The notes beneath the pieces were generated by a model. That model was not told the DNA's origin. It worked only from the letters and a program-made list of their open reading frames with translations, and did no database searches. Below, in pieces: positions 1-3,817 of a stretch of DNA of 7,816 nucleotides; position 1 is the first letter of the stretch; every line of letters starts with the position of its first letter. Position numbers and translations under genes: made by a program. Source of the stretch: Phycisphaerales bacterium (lineage in GTDB: Bacteria > Planctomycetota > Phycisphaerae > Sedimentisphaerales > Anaerobacaceae); NCBI GenBank assembly GCA_011057845.1, contig DSDB01000597.1, positions 1-7,816 of the forward strand, given 5' to 3'.

Positions 1-116
1 GCCGTCGGGATGAGTTCTACGACGAGGCCGAGCGGGCCATGCGCAGCGCCGCCTGCTCCGTGCTCATCGTCAAGGACGCCGACAGGGTCTGGGAAATGTA
101 CGAGTCGCTGGGTTAG
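1..116 (+). CDS. 3' end of an unidentified protein, possibly with a universal-stress-protein-like C-terminus (partial)
   Basis: An open frame enters from the left edge (first full codon at base 3) and ends at TAG 114-116, giving 37 residues ending in SVLIVKDADRVWEMYESLG. A short hydrophobic strand after a helix (AERAMRSAACSVLIVKD) resembles the last helix and strand of universal stress protein domains, which often end in a motif like CSVLVVK. That likeness is weak and no nucleotide-binding motif lies within the window, so the family is a guess. The codons are C/G-ending like those of the genes downstream, which supports real coding. The stop codon lies in the loop and the start of the right arm of a strong hairpin. 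The gene reads in the same direction as the EIIA gene 63 bases downstream and could share its transcript. Confidence 0.55.
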   Translation, partial: RRDEFYDEAERAMRSAACSVLIVKDADRVWEMYESLG

Positions 117-125
117 CGACTCGTA
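99..125 (+). terminator. Perfect 10-bp hairpin over the stop codon of the upstream gene
   Basis: TACGAGTCGC (99-108) is exactly complementary in reverse to GCGACTCGTA (116-125), with a 7-base loop TGGGTTA. The hairpin covers the last five sense codons and the TAG of the partial upstream gene. No T-tract follows; the next bases are GCTCATAATACG. It may therefore be a weak or factor-dependent terminator, an mRNA 3'-end stabiliser, or a protein-binding inverted repeat rather than a classical intrinsic terminator. The perfection of the stem makes chance unlikely. Confidence 0.5.
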
Positions 126-133
126 GCTCATAA

Positions 134-182
134 TACGAAAGACGATAGACAAAATACGATAGACGAAAGACGAAAGACAATG
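134..182 (+). repeat. Degenerate heptamer tract (GACGAAA type) running into the EIIA start codon
   Basis: Seven consecutive 7-base units can be read: TACGAAA, GACGATA, GACAAAA, TACGATA, GACGAAA, GACGAAA, GACAATG. The last unit supplies the ATG at 180-182. The tract fills almost the whole gap between the upstream stop and the EIIA gene and leaves no Shine-Dalgarno sequence. The complementary form (ATTTCGT/ATCTCGT) recurs at 3837-3885. The AT-rich unit around 131-136 could double as a -10-like sequence, but no convincing -35 was seen. Confidence 0.85.
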
Positions 183-629
183 TCACTGATTGATCTGGTT
201 TCGGAAAAGGTCGTTAAAATACCCCTGCAGTCGAACGATAAACCCGACGTCCTGCGGGAATTGGTGCAGATACTCAAGGACGCCGGCGAAATAGACGATT
301 ACGACACGGTGCTCAAGGCCGTACAGGATCGCGAGGATAAGCTCAGCACCGGACTCCAGGCCGGCATTGCCGTGCCCCACGCCAAGACATCGGCCGTCTC
401 CAGCCTCAAACTCGCCCTCGGCATCGCCCCACAGGGCATCGACTTCGACTCGATGGACGGCCTGCCCACCAAACTCTTCTTCCTGTTGATCGCCTCGCCG
501 GATCGCTCCGGACCCCACGTCGAGGCCCTCGCCGAAATCGCCAAACTCGCCCGCTCCCAGGCCTTCTGCAACGCCCTGGTCAACGCACGCAGCGCCGGGG
601 AGGTCGTCGAACTGATTCAGGGAGACTGA
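180..629 (+). CDS. PTS EIIA type-2 domain protein (fructose/mannitol/PtsN-like), stand-alone
   Basis: This 149-residue cytoplasmic protein has the length and motifs of a single EIIA domain of the fructose/mannitol family. In that family a histidine accepts phosphate from HPr and passes it to a EIIB domain or, in PtsN-like proteins, signals phosphorylation state to partners. The active-site histidine is H67 in GIAVPHAK, and the second conserved histidine is H113 in SGPHVEAL. No EIIB or EIIC is seen nearby, so a regulatory role is more likely than sugar phosphorylation; this is inference. The ATG at 180 is chosen because the family similarity begins right after it (LIDLVSEKVV). It has no Shine-Dalgarno sequence, since a heptamer repeat abuts the ATG. 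A terminator-like hairpin follows at 687-707. The symbol ptsN is withheld because the nitrogen-PTS subtype cannot be shown. Confidence 0.92.
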   Translation: MSLIDLVSEKVVKIPLQSNDKPDVLRELVQILKDAGEIDDYDTVLKAVQDREDKLSTGLQAGIAVPHAKTSAVSSLKLALGIAPQGIDFDSMDGLPTKLFFLLIASPDRSGPHVEALAEIAKLARSQAFCNALVNARSAGEVVELIQGD

Positions 630-643
630 GCCCAATGATGGGC
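630..643 (+). other. Small inverted repeat after the EIIA stop
   Basis: GCCC (630-633) and GGGC (640-643) pair around AATGAT and begin on the last base of the TGA stop codon. Next to it is a short direct repeat, GGCAATTTA (641-649) followed by GGCAATTTC (650-658). The stem is only 4 bp and has no T-run, so function is doubtful. Confidence 0.25.
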
Positions 644-686
644 AATTTAGGCAATTTCGCCGGCCGGTTCGCCGTCTTATAGATAG

Positions 687-707
687 GGCCGCTCGTGCGG
701 CCGTTTT
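687..707 (+). terminator. Intrinsic terminator-like hairpin after the EIIA gene
   Basis: GGCCGC (687-692), loop TCGT, GCGGCC (697-702), then GTTTT. A 6-bp all-GC stem with a tetraloop and a short T-run fits a Rho-independent terminator for the EIIA gene. It lies only 30 bases before the next ATG, inside the apparent leader of the DUF1549 gene. It could therefore also act as an attenuator, or the downstream promoter may be upstream of it. Flanking GATAGG (682-687) and CCTATC (711-716) could add an alternative outer stem. Confidence 0.6.
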
Positions 708-724
708 GTGCCTATCGAGACCCT

Positions 725-729
725 CGGAG
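725..729 (+). promoter_or_regulatory. Ribosome binding site that sets the DUF1549 start at 738
   Basis: CGGAG at 725-729 lies 8 bases before ATG 738. An in-frame GTG at 708 sits directly against the terminator hairpin with no ribosome site and would add ten residues before the signal peptide, so 738 is preferred. Confidence 0.65.
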
Positions 730-737
730 TAGTGGCC

Positions 738-2309
738 ATGGCAAGAGCATTACGCACCTCTGCTGCACTCCTGCTCGTTCTATCGGGCATCGCGGCCGCC
801 AACCCCTTTGAGCGGCCCGGCGACGCCCAGCCCCGCACCGAGATCGACAAGCTCGTCTTCGCCCAGCTCGACAAACTGGAGATTCAACCTGCCCGCCTCT
901 GCTCCGACGCCGTTTTCCTCCGCCGTGCCTATCTTGACATCATCGGCGCCCTGCCGACCGCCCAGCAAGCCCGGACCTTCCTCCAGGACAAGAACCCGGA
1001 CAAGAGGGCCCTGCTGATCGACGATCTGCTCGCCCGCCCGGAATTCGCCGACTACTGGGCCATGAAGTGGTGCGACCTGCTCCGCGTCAAGGCCGAGTTT
1101 CCCATCAATCTCTGGCCCAATGCCGTCCAGGCCTACCACCACTGGATCCGCGACGCCATCCGGCGGAACATGCCCTACGACCGGTTCGCCCGCGAATTGC
1201 TCACCGCCAACGGCAGCAACTTCCGCGTCCCACAGGTCAATTTCTACCGTGCTGTCCAGAGCAAGACCCCCCGCGGCCTCGCCCAGGCCGTCGCCCTGAC
1301 CTTCATGGGGCAGCGCGCCGACAAATGGGACCAGGCCCGGCTTGCCGGCATGGCCGCGTTCTTCAGTCAGATCGACTTTCGCGCCACCGGCGAATGGAAG
1401 GAGGAGATCGTCGTTTTCGACCCCGGTAAGCCCATGGCCGCCGATCCCAACGGCCCGCCGGTCAAGCCCATCTTCCCCGACGGCGCAGCCGCCGATATCC
1501 CACAGGACGCCGACCCCCGCGAGGCCTTTGCCCGCTGGCTCATCACGCCGGACAATCCCTGGTTTACGCGCAATATCGCCAATCGACTGTGGTCGTGGCT
1601 GCTCGGCCGCGGCATCATCCACGAGCCCGACGACATCCGCCCCGACAACCCCCCGACGAACCCCGAACTGCTGGCCCTGCTGGAGAAGGAGCTGATCGCC
1701 GCCGACTACGACCTCAAGAGCCTCTACCGCTTCATCCTCAACTCGACCACTTACCAACTCTCCTGTGTCCCACGAAGCGACAAGCCCGAGGCCGCCGCCC
1801 ATTTCGCTTATTACCCCATGCGGCAACTCGAGGCCGAGGTCCTCATCGACGCCCTCAATCAGATCACCGGCACCACTGAGAAATACTCCAGCGAGATCCC
1901 CGAACCCTACACCTTCATCCCCGAATCGCAGCGCGCCATCGACCTGGCCGACGGCAGCATCACCAGCTCCTTCCTGGAGATGTTCGGACGCCCGTCCCGC
2001 GACACCGGCCTCGAATCCGAGCGAACCGGCCGCCCCACCGCCTCCCAGCGGCTCCACATGCTCAATTCCTCGCACATCCAGCGCAAGATCGAACGCAGCC
2101 CGGCCCTCCAGACCCTGGCCAGGGCCAGAAGCAACACTCAACAGGCAATCAACGGCGTTTACCTGACGATTCTGTCCCGTTTCCCAACCGAAGATGAACT
2201 GGAGGCCGTAAACGAGTACACCCGGCTTCAAAAGAACAATAACCGCACTGTGGCCATCGACCTGGTCTGGTCGTTGATCAACAGCCCCGAATTCCTCTGC
2301 CGCCACTAG
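738..2309 (+). CDS. Secreted DUF1549/DUF1553 protein (planctomycete PSCyt2-PSD1 type) lacking the CxxCH haem motif
   Basis: From ATG 738 the protein has 523 residues. Residues 1-21 form a signal peptide with a basic start, a hydrophobic core (AALLLVLSGIAAA) and probable cleavage after AAA. DUF1549 spans roughly residues 34-215, with the hallmark FLRRAYLDIIGALPT at 60-73. DUF1553 spans about 258-520, with WFTRNIANRLWSWLLGRGI, EPDDIRPDNPPTNPELL and a terminal SLINSPEFL. Many relatives carry a cytochrome-like CxxCH motif late in DUF1549; here that stretch reads LTFMGQRADKWDQARLAGMAAFF, with no cysteine pair. Haem binding there is therefore unlikely. It is shorter than the common 800-1000 residue forms and has no N-terminal cytochrome domain. 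The biochemical function of the family is not established. DUF1501 and PPC-domain partners follow, as is typical, which suggests a cell-envelope complex. The gap to the next gene is 71 bases and filled with repeats. Confidence 0.92.
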   Translation: MARALRTSAALLLVLSGIAAANPFERPGDAQPRTEIDKLVFAQLDKLEIQPARLCSDAVFLRRAYLDIIGALPTAQQARTFLQDKNPDKRALLIDDLLARPEFADYWAMKWCDLLRVKAEFPINLWPNAVQAYHHWIRDAIRRNMPYDRFARELLTANGSNFRVPQVNFYRAVQSKTPRGLAQAVALTFMGQRADKWDQARLAGMAAFFSQIDFRATGEWKEEIVVFDPGKPMAADPNGPPVKPIFPDGAAADIPQDADPREAFARWLITPDNPWFTRNIANRLWSWLLGRGIIHEPDDIRPDNPPTNPELLALLEKELIAADYDLKSLYRFILNSTTYQLSCVPRSDKPEAAAHFAYYPMRQLEAEVLIDALNQITGTTEKYSSEIPEPYTFIPESQRAIDLADGSITSSFLEMFGRPSRDTGLESERTGRPTASQRLHMLNSSHIQRKIERSPALQTLARARSNTQQAINGVYLTILSRFPTEDELEAVNEYTRLQKNNNRTVAIDLVWSLINSPEFLCRH

Positions 2310-2311
2310 AA

Positions 2312-2364
2312 AGAGCATAAGGCACAAGAGCGCAAGCCACAAACCACTAACCACGAGCCACCGC
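2312..2364 (+). repeat. Mixed octamer and heptamer tract between the DUF1549 and DUF1501 genes
   Basis: After the stop, 8-base units AAGAGCAT, AAGGCACA and AGAGCGCA run into 7-base units AGCCACA, AACCACT, AACCACG and AGCCACC. The octamers are the reverse complement of the TGCTCTTR units at 4029-4068, and the AGCCACN heptamers match 3989-4016. It fills nearly the entire intergenic gap, leaving only a short leader with AGGTG (2371-2375) before the next ATG. Confidence 0.8.
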
Positions 2365-2380
2365 CTAAACAGGTGCCACC

Positions 2381-3802
2381 ATGAACATGAACCCAGTAAT
2401 CCGAGGGATGAGAGAGGAGGGGCCGGAGACGCAGCAGCAGGCGCCGATCGCGCAGCCGTCGTCCGTCGTCCATCGTCCAGCGTCCATCGTCCATCGTCGC
2501 CTCACCCGCCGTCAGGCGCTGGTGCGCGGACTCTGTGGCACGGCGGGTCTGTTACTGGCCGATCGGTTGTGTCCACCGGCCAAGGCCGCGCCGGCGGCGA
2601 AGGCCAAGTCCGTCATCCAGATATGGATGTGGGGCGGCCCGGCGCACCTCGATACCTTCGACCCCAAGCCCGAGGCCGGCAACGACTACTGCGGCCCGCT
2701 CAACAAACCCATCCCCACAAATGTCGACGGCATCGTTATCGGCGAACTGCTGCCCCTGCTCGCCCAGCAGGCCGACAAGTACTCCATCATCCGCGGTATG
2801 ACCCACGGCAACAACGGCCACGAAACCGCCTCCTACATGGTCCAGACCGGCCGCAAGTCCGGCGACGGCCAGGTCTATCCCGCCGTCGGCGCCGTCGTCG
2901 CCCTGTTCAAGGGCTACGAAGCAGGCTACACCGGCCTGATACCGCCCTATATCGTCCTGACCCGGCCGCAGGGCCGCTTCTCCGAAGCCGGATTCCTCGG
3001 CTCCCGCTACAAGCCCTTCGCCACCGGCGGCGATCCCGCCAGGACGCCGTTCGTCGTCGAGGGCGTCGTCGCCCAGGGTATCACCGAGCAACGCCAGAAA
3101 GACCGCCGGAACCTCATGCACCGGCTCAACACCCTCGGTCAGGCCGTGCCCGACGATCCGCAGGTTGCCGCACTGAACCAGGGCGAGAAACAGGCCTACG
3201 ACCTGATACTGGGCGACGCGGGCAAGGTCTTCGACGTCTCAGAAGAAAAGGATGAACTCAAGGACCGCTACGGCCGCACCACCTTCGGCCAGTCCTGCCT
3301 GGTCGCCCGCCGGCTGGTCGAACGCGGCGTCCCCTATGTAACCATCAACTACAGCGGCTGGGATACCCACAAGGAACATTTCCAGGCCATGCGGCGAAAA
3401 CTGCCCGAGATGGACAAGGGATTCGCAACCCTCCTGCAGGACCTCTCGCAGCGCGGCCTGCTCGACAGCACCATCGTCTGGTGGGGCGGCGAGTTCGGCC
3501 GAACGCCCAGGGTCCAGTGGGAGGCCCCCTGGAACGGCGGACGCAACCACTTCGGCAAGGTCTTCTCGACCGTCGTCGCCGGCGGAGGCTTCAAGGGCGG
3601 CCGCGTGGTCGGGGCATCCGACGCCACCGGCGAGCAGGTCAAGGATCGACCCGTCTATCCCGTTGACCTCATCGCCTCCATGTACGAACTGCTCGGCATC
3701 GACCCCGACGCCCCCCTGCCGCATCCGCAGGGCCTGAGCGTCCGAGCCACCGCCTCAGCCGACGAAATGCCCATGGGCGGACGCCTCAGGGAAATCATGT
3801 AA
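2381..3802 (+). CDS. Tat-exported DUF1501 family protein
   Basis: A 473-residue DUF1501 protein; the family belongs to the alkaline phosphatase/sulfatase-like fold and regularly neighbours DUF1549/DUF1553 proteins in planctomycetes, with no proven substrate. Residues 42-48 (TRRQALV) followed by a hydrophobic stretch to about 61 form a twin-arginine signal. Likely metal-site motifs are GGPAHLDTFD (85-94), MTHGNNGHETA (140-150), SGWDTH (325-330), WWGGEFGRTP (367-376), GRNHFG (387-392) and LPHPQG (446-451). The ATG at 2381 is chosen for the weak AGGTG site 5 bases upstream; a second ATG at 2387 is equally possible. Residues 6-40 are encoded by a repeat element, which makes the region before the twin arginines unusually long (42 residues). 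The stop is 15 bases before the next start, so co-translation with the PPC gene is likely. Confidence 0.93.
   Translation: MNMNPVIRGMREEGPETQQQAPIAQPSSVVHRPASIVHRRLTRRQALVRGLCGTAGLLLADRLCPPAKAAPAAKAKSVIQIWMWGGPAHLDTFDPKPEAGNDYCGPLNKPIPTNVDGIVIGELLPLLAQQADKYSIIRGMTHGNNGHETASYMVQTGRKSGDGQVYPAVGAVVALFKGYEAGYTGLIPPYIVLTRPQGRFSEAGFLGSRYKPFATGGDPARTPFVVEGVVAQGITEQRQKDRRNLMHRLNTLGQAVPDDPQVAALNQGEKQAYDLILGDAGKVFDVSEEKDELKDRYGRTTFGQSCLVARRLVERGVPYVTINYSGWDTHKEHFQAMRRKLPEMDKGFATLLQDLSQRGLLDSTIVWWGGEFGRTPRVQWEAPWNGGRNHFGKVFSTVVAGGGFKGGRVVGASDATGEQVKDRPVYPVDLIASMYELLGIDPDAPLPHPQGLSVRATASADEMPMGGRLREIM
2396..2500 (-). mobile_element. Composite heptamer-hairpin element inside the DUF1501 leader (copy A)
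   Basis: Read on the minus strand, it has a GGACGAT-type heptamer arm, a core containing GGCGCCTGC, a pyrimidine arm (CCCCTCCTCTCTC) and the end CCTCGGATTAC. On the plus strand the six heptamers are GTCGTCC, GTCGTCC, ATCGTCC, AGCGTCC, ATCGTCC and ATCGTCG (2458-2499), and the outer end is GTAATCC at 2396-2402. Copy C at 6056-6173 has the same order, core and end in the opposite orientation. The segment is 105 bases, exactly 35 codons, and stays open in the DUF1501 frame. Whether it moves, and how, is inference; it encodes no transposase. Confidence 0.65.
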
Positions 3803-3807
3803 CCATC

Positions 3808-3812
3808 GGAGG
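3808..3812 (+). promoter_or_regulatory. Ribosome binding site that sets the PPC-protein start at 3818
   Basis: GGAGG at 3808-3812 lies 5 bases before ATG 3818. This strong site matters because the following 250 bases are mostly repeat sequence: it argues that translation does start before the repeats and reads through them, rather than starting downstream near the first family-like residues. Confidence 0.75.
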
Positions 3813-3817
3813 CCGCC

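Noticed and set aside
134..182. A CRISPR array
   Set aside because: Units are 7 bases in direct tandem without spacers, unlike CRISPR repeats; the same holds for the other tracts.
708..737. GTG at 708 as start of the DUF1549 gene
   Set aside because: It touches the terminator hairpin and has no ribosome site; ATG 738 has CGGAG at good spacing and begins a typical signal peptide.
780..2354. Long minus-strand open frame of 524 residues opposite the DUF1549 gene
   Set aside because: Its composition is rich in Gly, Val, Asp and Glu as expected from the complement of C-ending codons; it has no recognisable domain, and the plus strand holds a clear family protein.
2306..2494. Minus-strand frame starting MDDGRWTMDDGR
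   Set aside because: This is just the translation of the reversed heptamer repeat; such sequences appear in spurious annotations.
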